From an uncultured Treponema sp. (lineage in GTDB: Bacteria > Spirochaetota > Spirochaetia > Treponematales > Treponemataceae): a DNA stretch of 64,000 nt. Shown piece by piece: positions 33,453-42,856 of the stretch. The notes under the pieces are model-generated. The model saw only the letters and a program-made list of their open reading frames with translations, was not told the origin of the DNA and did no database searches. The stretch is taken from the NCBI GenBank assembly GCA_900319625.1, contig ONPD01000006.1, positions 111,140-175,139 on the forward strand, given 5' to 3'. Positions within the stretch are counted from its first letter, which is position 1; each line of letters opens with the position of its first letter. The position numbers and the translations under genes were made by a program.

Positions 33453-35195
33453 ATGAAGCCTCTTGTAATCTGCACAACACTTCTTGTAGAAAAATCTCCT
33501 CAGGCCCTGCCGCTGGGTGCGGCCTGCATTGCGTCAGCAATTAAGCAGAGTCCGCTTACCGGAAGCCTGTGCCAGGTAAAGCTGACAGCCTTTTCGGCCG
33601 AAGACCCGGACATTAAAGAGGCAGCCACAGCTTCGGATGCATTGCCTTCCGCCCCGGCAGCCTACATTACAAATAAACTGCTCTCAGAAAATCCTGCCAT
33701 AGTCTGTTTTTCGGTTTTCGTGTGGAACAGACTGGTACTGGAAAAAGTTTCCCTGAGCCTGCGCGAAAAAGGCATAGTCACAATCGCCGGCGGCCCCGAA
33801 ATCACAGCTCACCCGGAAGTTTTTACAGCCTTTGATTACCTTGCAACCGGCGAGGGAGAAATTAAAGTCCCGGCCCTGATTGCAGAAATTCTGGCAAAGA
33901 CTGAAGGCGGGGAAGCTGGTTCAAAAGCCGGAGAAAGCGGCAGCGCCACTTCGCAGGCATCACCTTCCAGCCCGCAATGCCCCCTGACCGCCGCCCAGAT
34001 TGACCTTGCCAGCCTCAGTTCCCCCTACCTGGACGGAACAATCGACCCTGCAGAATACGGCGGCGCCCTCTGGGAGCTGGCCCGCGGCTGCCCCTTCAAA
34101 TGCTCCTACTGCTACGAATCAAAAGGCAGCAAAACCGTCCGCCTCTTCCCTATGGAAAGAATCCGAGCCGAACTGGAGCTTTTTGCCGCAAAAAAAATCC
34201 CCCAGGTTTTTGTTCTTGACCCGACCTATAACGCAAACAAGGACCGCGCCCTGGAAATCCTCAAACTGATGGCAAAAAAAACGCCCGATACCTTCTATTA
34301 TTTTGAAGCCCGGGCCGAATTCATCACCCCCGAGCTTGCAAAAGCCTTTGCCCGCCTCCCCTGCGCCGTCCAGATTGGCCTTCAGAGCGCAAACCCGGAC
34401 GTACTTGCCCTGGTTCACCGCCCCTTCAACAAAAAGGTCTTCGTAAAAAATATAGGCATTCTCAACCGCGAGGGAGTAATTTTCGGCTTTGACCTGATTT
34501 TCGGCCTGCCCGGCGAAAGTCTATCCGGCTTCAAGGATGGAATCGACTTTGCAATTTCCCTTTACCCCAACAATCTTGAGCTTTTCTGCCTGGCCGTTCT
34601 CCCTGGCACCGATCTCTACGACCGCGCCCAGGAGCTCCACCTTACCTTCGACGCCAATCCGCCCTACCACATTCTGCACACAGACCGCTTCTCGAAAGAT
34701 GATATTTCCCGCGCCGCATCCCTTTCTGCGGCCTGCAATATCTTCTACAACGACGGCCGCGCCGTACCCTGGTTCAATACAATCTGCCATGCGGCAAAAA
34801 TCCGCCCCTCGCAAGTCTTCTCTCAGTTTGCAGACTACTTAAAGGCCGGCAATTACGGCGGCGCGGGAATCGGCCACCTTCCACAGCCTTCCAGCCTGCA
34901 GCACAAAGAAATAGAAGCCTTGCAGCTGGACTTTGTAAAAAAATTATTCTCAAAAAAAGGCCTTGACCGCCTCTACAAGGCCACCCGGGACATTATCGCC
35001 CTGAACGGCGCAATCAGCCGCACCCAGGACACCGGCAAAAGCGAAACTTTCACTCTCTCCTACAACGCCGAATACCTGGCCAGCGAATACGCCACCGACC
35101 TGACCTTCTTCTGCCAGAACGTAAAGCCAAAACCCTGCAAAGTGCAGACCTTTATGAACGGCAGACTGGCTGATTTTAGGATTGTAAAAGGGTAG
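33453..35195 (+). CDS. B12-binding-domain radical SAM protein
   Basis: This 580-residue protein has a cobalamin-binding-like N-terminal domain (about 1-150, with VTIAGGPEITAHPEVF, ATGEGE) and a radical SAM domain starting with the cluster motif CPFKCSYC (Cys 213, 217, 220). GLQSANPDVLALVHRPFN and IFGLPGES support the fold. Homologs often act as methyltransferases or in cofactor/lipid modification; the substrate is unknown. Residues about 150-178 are a Gly/Ser/Ala-rich insertion between domains. The gene is visibly more GC-rich than its neighbours, which may reflect transfer or strong codon preference. It likely shares a transcript with the glycosyltransferase. Confidence 0.85.
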   Translation: MKPLVICTTLLVEKSPQALPLGAACIASAIKQSPLTGSLCQVKLTAFSAEDPDIKEAATASDALPSAPAAYITNKLLSENPAIVCFSVFVWNRLVLEKVSLSLREKGIVTIAGGPEITAHPEVFTAFDYLATGEGEIKVPALIAEILAKTEGGEAGSKAGESGSATSQASPSSPQCPLTAAQIDLASLSSPYLDGTIDPAEYGGALWELARGCPFKCSYCYESKGSKTVRLFPMERIRAELELFAAKKIPQVFVLDPTYNANKDRALEILKLMAKKTPDTFYYFEARAEFITPELAKAFARLPCAVQIGLQSANPDVLALVHRPFNKKVFVKNIGILNREGVIFGFDLIFGLPGESLSGFKDGIDFAISLYPNNLELFCLAVLPGTDLYDRAQELHLTFDANPPYHILHTDRFSKDDISRAASLSAACNIFYNDGRAVPWFNTICHAAKIRPSQVFSQFADYLKAGNYGGAGIGHLPQPSSLQHKEIEALQLDFVKKLFSKKGLDRLYKATRDIIALNGAISRTQDTGKSETFTLSYNAEYLASEYATDLTFFCQNVKPKPCKVQTFMNGRLADFRIVKG

Positions 35196-35215
35196 CCGAA
35201 AACATTTCAAATTTT

Positions 35216-35221
35216 TATACT
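35216..35221 (+). promoter_or_regulatory. -10 element of leaderless pepF promoter
   Basis: TATACT ends six bases before the ATG at 35228. No Shine-Dalgarno and only a weak -35. Confidence 0.5.
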
Positions 35222-35227
35222 TAATAC

Positions 35228-37030
35228 ATGAACAAAAATACTATTCCTGCACGAAAGGACGTTCCAGAAAGCGATAAATGGAACCTTTCTTCTATATTTA
35301 AGTCTATTGATGAATGGGAGCTTGCGCTCAAAGAAATACCTGAACTGACAAAAAAAGTTCTTGAATACAAGGGAAAGCTGGGACTGTCTGCGGAAAGTCT
35401 TCTGGGAGCTCTTAAAGCTCTTGAAGCAGCTGACCTTAAAATGGAAACTGTTTACCACTATGCATCCCTTATGCATGAAGCCGACGAAGATGATTCAGTG
35501 GCAACTGAAAGGGACGGAAAAGCCCTGATGGCCTATACCGACATGCAGGCTCAGCTCAGCTTCTTTGATCCGGAACTTCAGGCAATTGATGAAAAGCTTT
35601 TGCGGGAATGGATTAAGGCTGCTGAATTTGCTGATTACAAAATCTTTATTGAAAAATCCCTGCACTTCAAAAAATTCATTCTGAGCGAAAAGGAAGAACG
35701 CATTCTTTCTTTACAGGGACAGTCGGCTCAGACTTCAGAAACAGCCTTCAGCATGCTGACAAACGTTGACATGAACAAAACTTTCGGTTCGGTAAAAACT
35801 TCTGAGGGTGAAAAACAGCTTACAGAATCTACTTTTTCTGTTTTTATGCATGACCATGACCGCTCGGTTCGCGAGGCAGCCTACAAACAGTATTACAAAA
35901 AATTTGAAGAAAATCAGAATACAATTGCGGCCCTGTATGCAGGCTCTGTAAATCAGGATGTTTTTTATGCACGCGCCCGCGGCTATAAATCAAGCCTTGA
36001 ATCTGCCCTTTACGGAAACAAGGTTCCGGAATCAGTTTACACAAACCTGATTGACTGCATCCACAAAAATCTTCCGGCCCTGCACGAATATTATACCCTG
36101 CGTAAAAAGGCTCTGGGTCTTTCGGAACTGCGCCACTACGACGTTTATGTGCCTCTTGTAAAGTCAGTAAAAACTCACACACCTTACGACAAGGCCGTAG
36201 AAATCTGCCGTCAGGCACTTGCTCCTCTTGGCAAGGAATATACAGACCGCCTTTGTAACGGACTTCTGAATGGCTGGGCAGACCGCTACGAAAACGTTGG
36301 AAAAAGAAGCGGAGCCTTTTCTTCCGGCTGCTACATTGGAGATCCTTTTATTCTTTTGAATTATAAAGAAGATAATATCCGGGATTTGTTCACAGTTGCC
36401 CATGAAGGCGGACACAGCATGCACAGCTGGTATTCAGTTCACAACAATCCTTTTATGTGCTACGAATACACAATTTTTGAAGCTGAAGTTGCGTCAACCT
36501 TTAACGAAGAGCTTGTTTTTGAATATCTTTTGAAAAATGCTGAAAGCGATGATATGAAAAAATATCTTCTTGCCATGAGGGCAGATGATATTCTTGCAAC
36601 CCTTCACCGCCAGACAATGTTTGCCGAATTCGAGTTTAAAACCCATCAGATGGTTGAATCAGGAACTCCACTCACAGCAGAAAACCTTCGAAAAACATAC
36701 CGGGAACTTCTGGAGCTTTACTTCGGCTCTGAAATGCATTTTGAAGACAATTCTGATATGGAAGGACTCCGCATTCCTCACTTCTATTCAGCCTTCTACG
36801 TTTACAAGTATGCAACCGGAATCAGTGCGGCTCTTGCCCTTGCTCACCGCGTAACTCAAGGCGGCGATAAGGAACGTGAGGATTACTTTAAGTTCCTTAA
36901 AAGCGGCGGCTCACGCTACCCTATCGAAAGCCTTAAAATTGCAGGCGTTGATATGGAAAAAACAGAACCTGTTCAGGCTGCCTGTGACGAGTTTAAGAAA
37001 ATCCTTGACCAGCTCAAGGAACTTTTATAA
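35228..37030 (+). CDS. pepF: Oligoendopeptidase F (M3 metallopeptidase)
   Basis: PepF cleaves medium-length peptides in the cytoplasm. The 600-residue product has the M3 zinc motif HEGGH at 392-396 (in VAHEGGHSMHSW), with the third zinc ligand Glu about 25 residues later in YTIFEAEVASTFNE, and the C-terminal YKYATGISAALALA region of the family. The length is typical. Unlike its downstream neighbour, it has no Shine-Dalgarno. Confidence 0.95.
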   Translation: MNKNTIPARKDVPESDKWNLSSIFKSIDEWELALKEIPELTKKVLEYKGKLGLSAESLLGALKALEAADLKMETVYHYASLMHEADEDDSVATERDGKALMAYTDMQAQLSFFDPELQAIDEKLLREWIKAAEFADYKIFIEKSLHFKKFILSEKEERILSLQGQSAQTSETAFSMLTNVDMNKTFGSVKTSEGEKQLTESTFSVFMHDHDRSVREAAYKQYYKKFEENQNTIAALYAGSVNQDVFYARARGYKSSLESALYGNKVPESVYTNLIDCIHKNLPALHEYYTLRKKALGLSELRHYDVYVPLVKSVKTHTPYDKAVEICRQALAPLGKEYTDRLCNGLLNGWADRYENVGKRSGAFSSGCYIGDPFILLNYKEDNIRDLFTVAHEGGHSMHSWYSVHNNPFMCYEYTIFEAEVASTFNEELVFEYLLKNAESDDMKKYLLAMRADDILATLHRQTMFAEFEFKTHQMVESGTPLTAENLRKTYRELLELYFGSEMHFEDNSDMEGLRIPHFYSAFYVYKYATGISAALALAHRVTQGGDKEREDYFKFLKSGGSRYPIESLKIAGVDMEKTEPVQAACDEFKKILDQLKELL

Positions 37031-37054
37031 AAAAATCGCCGGATAAAATTCTGC

Positions 37055-37085
37055 TAATTATCGGGGGAATTTCTTCCGATAATTA
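37055..37085. repeat. Ten-base inverted repeat between pepF and the deaminase gene
   Basis: TAATTATCGG (37055-37064) and CCGATAATTA (37076-37085) are perfect arms around 11 bases, with no T-run after them. It may be an operator for the adenosine deaminase gene, which starts 45 bases later, or an mRNA hairpin. Confidence 0.55.
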
Positions 37086-37129
37086 AAAGAAGATATTGTA
37101 TCCGCATTAAATCAGGAAAGAGGATTTGT

Positions 37130-38155
37130 ATGAAAAAAGCAGAGTTTAAATCGTTTTTGAAAAGTGTGCCTAAAGCCGAGCTTCATTTACATCTTGAGGC
37201 AGTAATTTCACTTGCGGGCGTAAAAAAGCTTTACAAAAATAAATTTGCAAAAGAAATGCCGGAAGATGAGCAGAAATCATTATTTTCTTATAACGATTTA
37301 AACGGATTCATTCAGTCCTTTTTGAAAATTCAGGGCTTCTATTCTTCTGTAAAGGATTTTAATCTTGTTTTTGCCGAGCTCGAAAAATACCTTGTAAAAA
37401 ACGGAATCATTTACGCAGAAGTATTCTTTGCTCCGTCAGCTTTCCTGAAAATGGGCTTTAAATACTCTGATATGGTAGAGGTTTTCCATAAAAACATCAC
37501 AAAAATCAGGGAAAAACGCGGAATTATCATCAAAATGCTCATGGACGTAAGCCGAACCTTTGGCTGCGAAAATGCCATGAAGAATTATAATCTTTTGAAA
37601 GAGTTCCCTTGCGAAGACATTATCGGAATCGGACTTGGCGGTGCTGAAGCAAAGGGTCCCGCAAAGGATTTTGAAGCTGTATTCACTCAGGCCCACAAGG
37701 ATGGCTTCCGCGCTGTTGCCCACGCAGGCGAAGATGTAGGTCCGGAATCAATCTGGGATGCAATCAACTATCTTCACTCAGAAAGAATCGGGCACGGCTT
37801 AACTGCAATGCAGGACGAAAAACTGATGGATGAGCTTGCAAGCACAAAACTTCCGGTTGAAATTTGTATTACAAGTAACACCTTTACTAAAAAAGTAATC
37901 ACAAAGGCTAGTGAACATCCTGTTGGAGATTACTTCAAGAAAGGAATTGTAGTAACAATCAACACTGATGACCCGGTATTCTTTAAGACTACCCTTCTTG
38001 ACGAATTCTACATCTGCTACAAAGAGCAGAAAATGTCTATGAGCGACATCAAAAAACTTATTGATTACAGTTTTACTTCATCATTTATGCAGGATTCAGA
38101 GAAAAAAGCTTATCTTGCAAAGGTAGATGAGGCTTTCAAAAACTGCAAAGAGTAG
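37130..38155 (+). CDS. add: Adenosine deaminase family protein
   Basis: The enzyme hydrolyses adenosine to inosine for purine salvage. The 341-residue product has HLH (His19, His21) in KAELHLHLEA, the proton-shuttling Glu in AHAGEDVGPESIWDAI, SERIGHG, and NTDDPVFF with the two metal-site Asp. All expected zinc ligands are visible. Some family members act on adenine or other aminated purines; SERIGHG and TDDP do not separate these fully. AGAGG before the ATG is the ribosome-binding site, and an inverted repeat lies upstream. Confidence 0.88.
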   Translation: MKKAEFKSFLKSVPKAELHLHLEAVISLAGVKKLYKNKFAKEMPEDEQKSLFSYNDLNGFIQSFLKIQGFYSSVKDFNLVFAELEKYLVKNGIIYAEVFFAPSAFLKMGFKYSDMVEVFHKNITKIREKRGIIIKMLMDVSRTFGCENAMKNYNLLKEFPCEDIIGIGLGGAEAKGPAKDFEAVFTQAHKDGFRAVAHAGEDVGPESIWDAINYLHSERIGHGLTAMQDEKLMDELASTKLPVEICITSNTFTKKVITKASEHPVGDYFKKGIVVTINTDDPVFFKTTLLDEFYICYKEQKMSMSDIKKLIDYSFTSSFMQDSEKKAYLAKVDEAFKNCKE

Positions 38156-38161
38156 ACTTTC

Positions 38162-38992
38162 TTGCAAAAATCAGATTTTAATTCAAAGCTCGAAAAATAT
38201 TACAGTAAATTCCACGAAGAACACCGGCTGGAAACCCGGCACGGCTTTGTGGAATTTAACACCTCGATGAAATATATTGGTCAAGCGGTGGAGATGTCTT
38301 CTGCCGGTTCTAGTTCACCTTCCGGCGCGCCAACCTCCCCCGTAAAAATCCTGGACATAGGTGCGGGCACCGGCCGCTATTCAGTTGCCCTCTCACACGA
38401 AGGCTTCGATGTTACCGCTGTTGAACTTGTAAAACACAATATCGAAATTTTACGCGCAAAGCACGAAAACGTAAAAACCTGGCAGGGCGACGCCCGCGAC
38501 CTGCACTTTTTAGACGATGACACCTTTGACGTAACTCTTCTCTTTGGCCCTATGTACCACCTGCACGGGGAAGAAAACAAGCTTAAAGCCCTTACCGAAG
38601 CCCGCCGCGTCACAAAAAACGGTGGAATCATCCTGGTTGCCTACGTAATGAACGAATACAGCGTGATTTCCTATTGCTTTAAGGAACACAAATGGGCTGA
38701 AGTTGCCGCAAAAGGCGGATTGACACCTGACTTTCATATCAATGCAACAGAAGAAGACCTCTACGATTATGTCCGCATTTCTGACATTGACAATTTGAAT
38801 AAAAAAGCCGGCTTAGAGCGCGTCAAAATCATTTCTGCGGACGGAGCGGCTGACTTTATGCGCCGGGAACTCAACGAAATGAGCGAAGAGGAGTTCAAGG
38901 CCTTCTGCGATTTTCAGCTGGCAATTGCTGAACGGCAGGATTTAGTCGGGGCAGGAAGCCACACAGTCGATATTCTGAAGGTAAAAAAATGA
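38162..38992 (+). CDS. Class I SAM-dependent methyltransferase
   Basis: The 276-residue protein has motif I ILDIGAGTGRYSVAL (about 63-77), followed by VTAVELVKHNI and WQGDARDLHFLDDDTFDVTLLFGPMYHL. The fold is therefore clear; the substrate is not. The start is TTG at 38162: starting at the later ATG would delete the conserved-looking FNSKLEKYYSKFHEEHRLETRHG region. Residues about 45-60 are a Ser/Pro/Gly-rich insertion immediately before motif I. It lies six bases after the deaminase gene and overlaps the oxidoreductase start (ATGA), forming a unit. Confidence 0.82.
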   Translation: MQKSDFNSKLEKYYSKFHEEHRLETRHGFVEFNTSMKYIGQAVEMSSAGSSSPSGAPTSPVKILDIGAGTGRYSVALSHEGFDVTAVELVKHNIEILRAKHENVKTWQGDARDLHFLDDDTFDVTLLFGPMYHLHGEENKLKALTEARRVTKNGGIILVAYVMNEYSVISYCFKEHKWAEVAAKGGLTPDFHINATEEDLYDYVRISDIDNLNKKAGLERVKIISADGAADFMRRELNEMSEEEFKAFCDFQLAIAERQDLVGAGSHTVDILKVKK

Positions 38993-40041
38993 AAAAATAT
39001 ACTGCAGCAATCATCGGATGCGGAAGAATCGGATTTACTCTGGGCTTTGATAAAAAAAGGGAAGCTCCGGCCAGCCACACAATGGCACTTTTGCAGAATC
39101 CTTCTATCACACTTATAGCCGCCTGCGATACTTTTGAGGACAACTTAAAACTCTGGGAGCGCTATGTGCGCCGTTATAATAAAAACGTTCATACTTACAA
39201 AAGTACAGACGAGCTTCTGGCGGCTGAAAAACCAGACATAATCGTGATTGCCGTAAACGAAGACTCTCACTTACAGACGGCCCTGGACGTGATTGCCGCA
39301 AAGCCCCGCCTTGCCATTCTTGAAAAGCCCGTAGCCCTGAACACGGAAGACGGAAAGAAAATTGAGGAAGCGGCTGAAAAGTATCAGGTGCCTGTCCTTG
39401 TAAATCACGAAAGAAGATTCAGTGAAGATTACAAGCTTGCAAAAAAATACATTGATGACGGAAAAATCGGAAAAGTTCAAACTGTAAATGCCCGCCTGGA
39501 CTCAGGCCTCAGGGTTTATGCAAAATCCGAAGAAGAAACCGGCGCCTACAGCCTGCTTCACGACGGAACCCACCTGGTAGACATCACCATGTTTTTACTG
39601 GAAGAAAGTTCCGGTCAGAAAGACGTGCTCAAAGATATGAAAATTACTAACATTACGCGGGACGAGGAAAAGGCTGACGTAATCAGAAATGTTACAGCCC
39701 ACTTTCAGAGCGAAAAATGCCCGGACGTAAACGTGAGCATATCAGGCCGCAGCCGATATTTTGGTTTTGAAATTGATGTAATCGGCACGGAAGGAAGAAT
39801 TAAAATTGGTAACGGGATTTTTGACTTTACCCGCCGCCAGCAGTCAAAGCTTTATACGGGATTTTATTCACTTGCTGAGGATAAAAAAATAAAGCGTCCT
39901 AAAAAGACGCAGTATTTTTCAAATATGATTCAGAATGCAGTTGATTTTCTGGAAGGCAAAGCAGAACTAAAATCAACCTTGCAGACCGGTATGAATACTT
40001 TAAGTGTGCTTGAAGCTATTAAGCTTGCTTTTGCAGAATAA
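38989..40041 (+). CDS. Gfo/Idh/MocA-family NAD(P)-dependent oxidoreductase
   Basis: The 350-residue protein has an N-terminal Rossmann domain (AAIIGCGRIGFTLGF), AACDTFEDNL, the family EKP motif in ILEKPVALN (about 117-125) and a C-terminal substrate domain with YSLLHDGTHLVD, whose His/Asp pair matches the active-site helix. Substrates in this family are usually sugars or inositol; none can be named here. It is translationally coupled to the methyltransferase. Its 3' end overlaps the convergent STAS gene by 23 bases. Confidence 0.85.
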   Translation: MKKYTAAIIGCGRIGFTLGFDKKREAPASHTMALLQNPSITLIAACDTFEDNLKLWERYVRRYNKNVHTYKSTDELLAAEKPDIIVIAVNEDSHLQTALDVIAAKPRLAILEKPVALNTEDGKKIEEAAEKYQVPVLVNHERRFSEDYKLAKKYIDDGKIGKVQTVNARLDSGLRVYAKSEEETGAYSLLHDGTHLVDITMFLLEESSGQKDVLKDMKITNITRDEEKADVIRNVTAHFQSEKCPDVNVSISGRSRYFGFEIDVIGTEGRIKIGNGIFDFTRRQQSKLYTGFYSLAEDKKIKRPKKTQYFSNMIQNAVDFLEGKAELKSTLQTGMNTLSVLEAIKLAFAE

Positions 40042-40567
40042 TATCGCCGTTTTCCATAACGGAAAAAATATTCTTGCAGTCTGTGCAGCGAAAGCGTCCG
40101 GCATGAGAAACCTTAAGTTTTTTACCGCAGGAAGGACAGCTTGCAACTGCGGGAAATGAAAACTGCTCATGCTTGAGCCCGAAATATGCTTCAACTTCCT
40201 CGGCATTTTCAAATTTCTGGATAATTTTAGAAAAACCTAAAATCTGAATAACCTGGTAAACCTCTTCCGGAACGTGAAGCAGAACAAGATCTCCACTTTC
40301 TGCACGAATTTCCTTGAGAATTGAAATAAAGCAGCCGACTCCGGTGGAAGAGATATATTTTACAGCCTGACAGTCAATTATAAATTTATAAAAGCCTGCA
40401 GAAAAAAGATTCATTATTTTTGCTTTAAAATCTGAAGATGTATATGTATCAAGGTAGCCGTCAAGTGTTATAAGACAGGAATCGGGACATTTTTCATAAA
40501 GTGTCGGACAAATCTTAAGTGTATCCAGATTTAAATCTGTCAAAAAATCATTTTTATTAGTCTGCAT
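40019..40567 (-). CDS. STAS-domain (anti-anti-sigma-like) protein with zinc ribbon
   Basis: The 182-residue protein has a STAS domain (about 25-130). The phosphorylatable-serine loop is SSTGVG in DCQAVKYISSTGVGCFISIL, as in SpoIIAA/RsbV-type antagonists. The C-terminal tail has CPSC and CTDC pairs (about 143-162), a probable zinc ribbon. Such proteins usually switch an anti-sigma factor by partner exchange; no kinase or sigma gene is adjacent. The ATG at 40567 is preferred over TTG at 40582 because GGTGAG then precedes it. Confidence 0.8.
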   Translation of the reverse strand: MQTNKNDFLTDLNLDTLKICPTLYEKCPDSCLITLDGYLDTYTSSDFKAKIMNLFSAGFYKFIIDCQAVKYISSTGVGCFISILKEIRAESGDLVLLHVPEEVYQVIQILGFSKIIQKFENAEEVEAYFGLKHEQFSFPAVASCPSCGKKLKVSHAGRFRCTDCKNIFSVMENGDIILQKQA

Positions 40568-40635
40568 AAACTCACCCACCAAGCAAATAAAAATATATTT
40601 TAACTTACTTGAAATTTATCATTTTTTTAAGTTTA

Positions 40636-40665
40636 TGTATAGAGTGCTGTAATGCTTCCCGTCAA
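40636..40665 (-). promoter_or_regulatory. Promoter of the STAS gene
   Basis: Minus strand: TTGACG (40665-40660), an 18-base spacer, TATACA (40641-40636). This gives a leader of about 60 bases, unusual among the monocistronic genes here. Confidence 0.55.
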
Positions 40666-40687
40666 GTTTCGCAGGCGAAAATGCCTT

Positions 40688-42778
40688 TTACCTCTTCAGA
40701 TAGACCATTAGTAACATAATATCGCTGTTGCGGATTCCGCTGATGCGGTTGGCCTGGCCAAGAGTCATAGGGCGGACTTTTTCCAGCTTGTTGCGGCTTT
40801 CGGCAGAAAGGGATGGAATCGAGCCGTAATCAAAATCTTCAGGGATGCGGCAGTTTTCCATTTTGTGAAGTTTTTCTACCCGCTTATCCTGCTTTTCGAT
40901 GTAGTATTTATATTTTGCTTCGATTTTTGCGCTTTCCCACTCTTCTTCGCTATAGCCCGGGTTTTCCATATCAGGCTTTTTTAGAAGAAGCGCTTCGATT
41001 TCTGCAAGCTTTGCGTACTTTGCTTCAACCTTATCAAACTGAGCCTGACTTTTGAGGCCGGCACGAAGAGCATATTTTGCAAGGCGGCGATCGGCGGTGT
41101 CGTGGCGCAGCTTAAGGCGGTATTCGGCACGGGCTGTGAACATGCGGTAAGGCTCTTTTGTTCCAAGAGTTACAAGGTCATCAATCAAAACTCCGATGTA
41201 ACCTTCATCACGGCCGACAATTACCGGTTCGTATTCCGGGATTTTCTTAAAGGCGTCAAATCCGGCAGCTTTCTGGGCAGCACTGATATATTCGTTGAGT
41301 TCCTTTGTTTCCCGCTCGCTGATTTTTGCAAACTCGCGGAGTTCGTCAGCAGACATATTGTTCTTCGGCATAAAGGCACCCGGTTCCATACTGGAAGGGA
41401 CACCGTTCATGGTTTCAGAAAGCTTAGCAAGAGGGCCGCAAAGATCTATATGGGAACGGGCATAAAGTCCCGCATTGATTCCGGCAACAAGTCCCTGGCC
41501 GGCAGCCTCTTCATAACCTGAAGTTCCGTTTATCTGACCCGCATTAAAAAGACCGGCTACACGTTTTGTTTCAAGGCTGGCAAAAAGCTGGGTCGGCTCA
41601 ACATAATCATATTCAACTGCATAACCCGGACGGCTCTGAACTGCGTGCTCAAAACCTTCCATTGTGTGGAGGAAAGCGTCCTGCACGCACTCTGGCAAAG
41701 AAGATGAAAGACCGTTCAGATACATTTCTTCTGTAGAAAGACCTTCCGGTTCAACAAAAATCTGATGGCGGTCGCGGTCTGCAAAGCGCATAACCTTATC
41801 TTCGATGGAAGGGCAGTAGCGGGGACCAATTCCGCTGATTTTTCCAGAGTACAAAGGTGAGCGGCCAATGTTGGCGCGGATAATCTCATGTGTTTTTTCG
41901 TTTGTGTAAGCAACGTAACAAGGCTGCATAGGGCGTTCGACCTTTTCTGTATCAAAAGAGAAAGGAACTACTTCCTCGTCGCCTTCCTGGTATTCCAGCT
42001 TTGAAAAGTCGATTGTCTTTTTGAGGATGCGGGGCGGAGTTCCTGTTTTAAGACGGCCGGTTGTAAAACCAAGTCTGGTAAGGCTTGCTGTAAGGCCGTA
42101 AGCGGCAGGCTCCCCCACTCGTCCGCAAGGGGCATCGTATTCACCGATGAAAATGCGGCCGCCAAGGAAGGTTCCCGTTGTCAAAACTACAGCGCGGACA
42201 GGAATAATTCGGCCGCGTTCTGTAACTACGCCCGTTACCTTCTGACGCATTCCGCTTCGGGCAGCCTCTGTTGTGTAATTTTCGTTTTCAATATTGCTTC
42301 CAAAACCGCTTCGTTTTTCGCCAGGAATTGTACCTTTTTCAGCAGCACTGTCGCTGTTAGGAGGCAGCGGAGTTTCGGAAGAAGTCGTAAGAATATCAAT
42401 CACCACGTCCATCAGAGTATAGAGGTTTTCTGTCTGCTCGACAGTCTGACGGGCAAGCTGAGAATAAGCAATCTTATCAGCCTGAGAACGAGGAGCCTGA
42501 ACTGCAGGACCGCGGCTTTTATTGAGCATGCGGAACTGAATCATAGTTTTATCGATAAGTTTTGCCATTTCACCGCCAAGGGCGTCAATTTCGCGGACAA
42601 TGTTTCCCTTGGCAATTCCGCCGATAGAGGGATTACAGCTCATACGGGCAATGGCATCTGGAGTCTGAGTTATTAAAACAGTTTTGAGTCCCATTCGGGC
42701 ACAGGCAAGGGCAGCTTCTGTTCCTGCGTGTCCTGCCCCTACAACTGCAACATCATAAAAATCATAAAAACCTGACAT
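40688..42778 (-). CDS. mnmG: tRNA uridine-5-carboxymethylaminomethyl modification enzyme MnmG
   Basis: MnmG (GidA) with MnmE installs the cmnm5 group at U34 of tRNAs. The 696-residue product has the FAD-binding VVGAGHAGTEAALA, SCNPSIGGIAKGNIVREIDALGG, GTFLGGRIFIGE, GRLKTGTPPRI, the central YCPSIEDKVMRFADRDRHQIFVEP block and the C-terminal helical domain. It is about 65 residues longer than usual, because residues about 131-178 form an extra loop before VTGVVTERG. Its start lies nine bases from TATAAT (42793-42788), with no Shine-Dalgarno, divergent from ispH. Confidence 0.95.
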   Translation of the reverse strand: MSGFYDFYDVAVVGAGHAGTEAALACARMGLKTVLITQTPDAIARMSCNPSIGGIAKGNIVREIDALGGEMAKLIDKTMIQFRMLNKSRGPAVQAPRSQADKIAYSQLARQTVEQTENLYTLMDVVIDILTTSSETPLPPNSDSAAEKGTIPGEKRSGFGSNIENENYTTEAARSGMRQKVTGVVTERGRIIPVRAVVLTTGTFLGGRIFIGEYDAPCGRVGEPAAYGLTASLTRLGFTTGRLKTGTPPRILKKTIDFSKLEYQEGDEEVVPFSFDTEKVERPMQPCYVAYTNEKTHEIIRANIGRSPLYSGKISGIGPRYCPSIEDKVMRFADRDRHQIFVEPEGLSTEEMYLNGLSSSLPECVQDAFLHTMEGFEHAVQSRPGYAVEYDYVEPTQLFASLETKRVAGLFNAGQINGTSGYEEAAGQGLVAGINAGLYARSHIDLCGPLAKLSETMNGVPSSMEPGAFMPKNNMSADELREFAKISERETKELNEYISAAQKAAGFDAFKKIPEYEPVIVGRDEGYIGVLIDDLVTLGTKEPYRMFTARAEYRLKLRHDTADRRLAKYALRAGLKSQAQFDKVEAKYAKLAEIEALLLKKPDMENPGYSEEEWESAKIEAKYKYYIEKQDKRVEKLHKMENCRIPEDFDYGSIPSLSAESRNKLEKVRPMTLGQANRISGIRNSDIMLLMVYLKR

Positions 42779-42787
42779 AAGTGATTT

Positions 42788-42850
42788 ATTATAGAAGAAA
42801 ACGCAATTTTGGAAAATAGCAGTGATTTTTTAGGAATCTTTCCTTATAAT
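42788..42850. promoter_or_regulatory. Divergent near-leaderless promoters of mnmG and ispH
   Basis: Minus strand TATAAT (42793-42788) ends nine bases before the mnmG ATG at 42778. Plus strand TATAAT (42845-42850) ends six bases before the ispH ATG at 42857. Both -35 regions are weak and neither gene has a Shine-Dalgarno. Confidence 0.6.
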
Positions 42851-42856
42851 GTGAGC

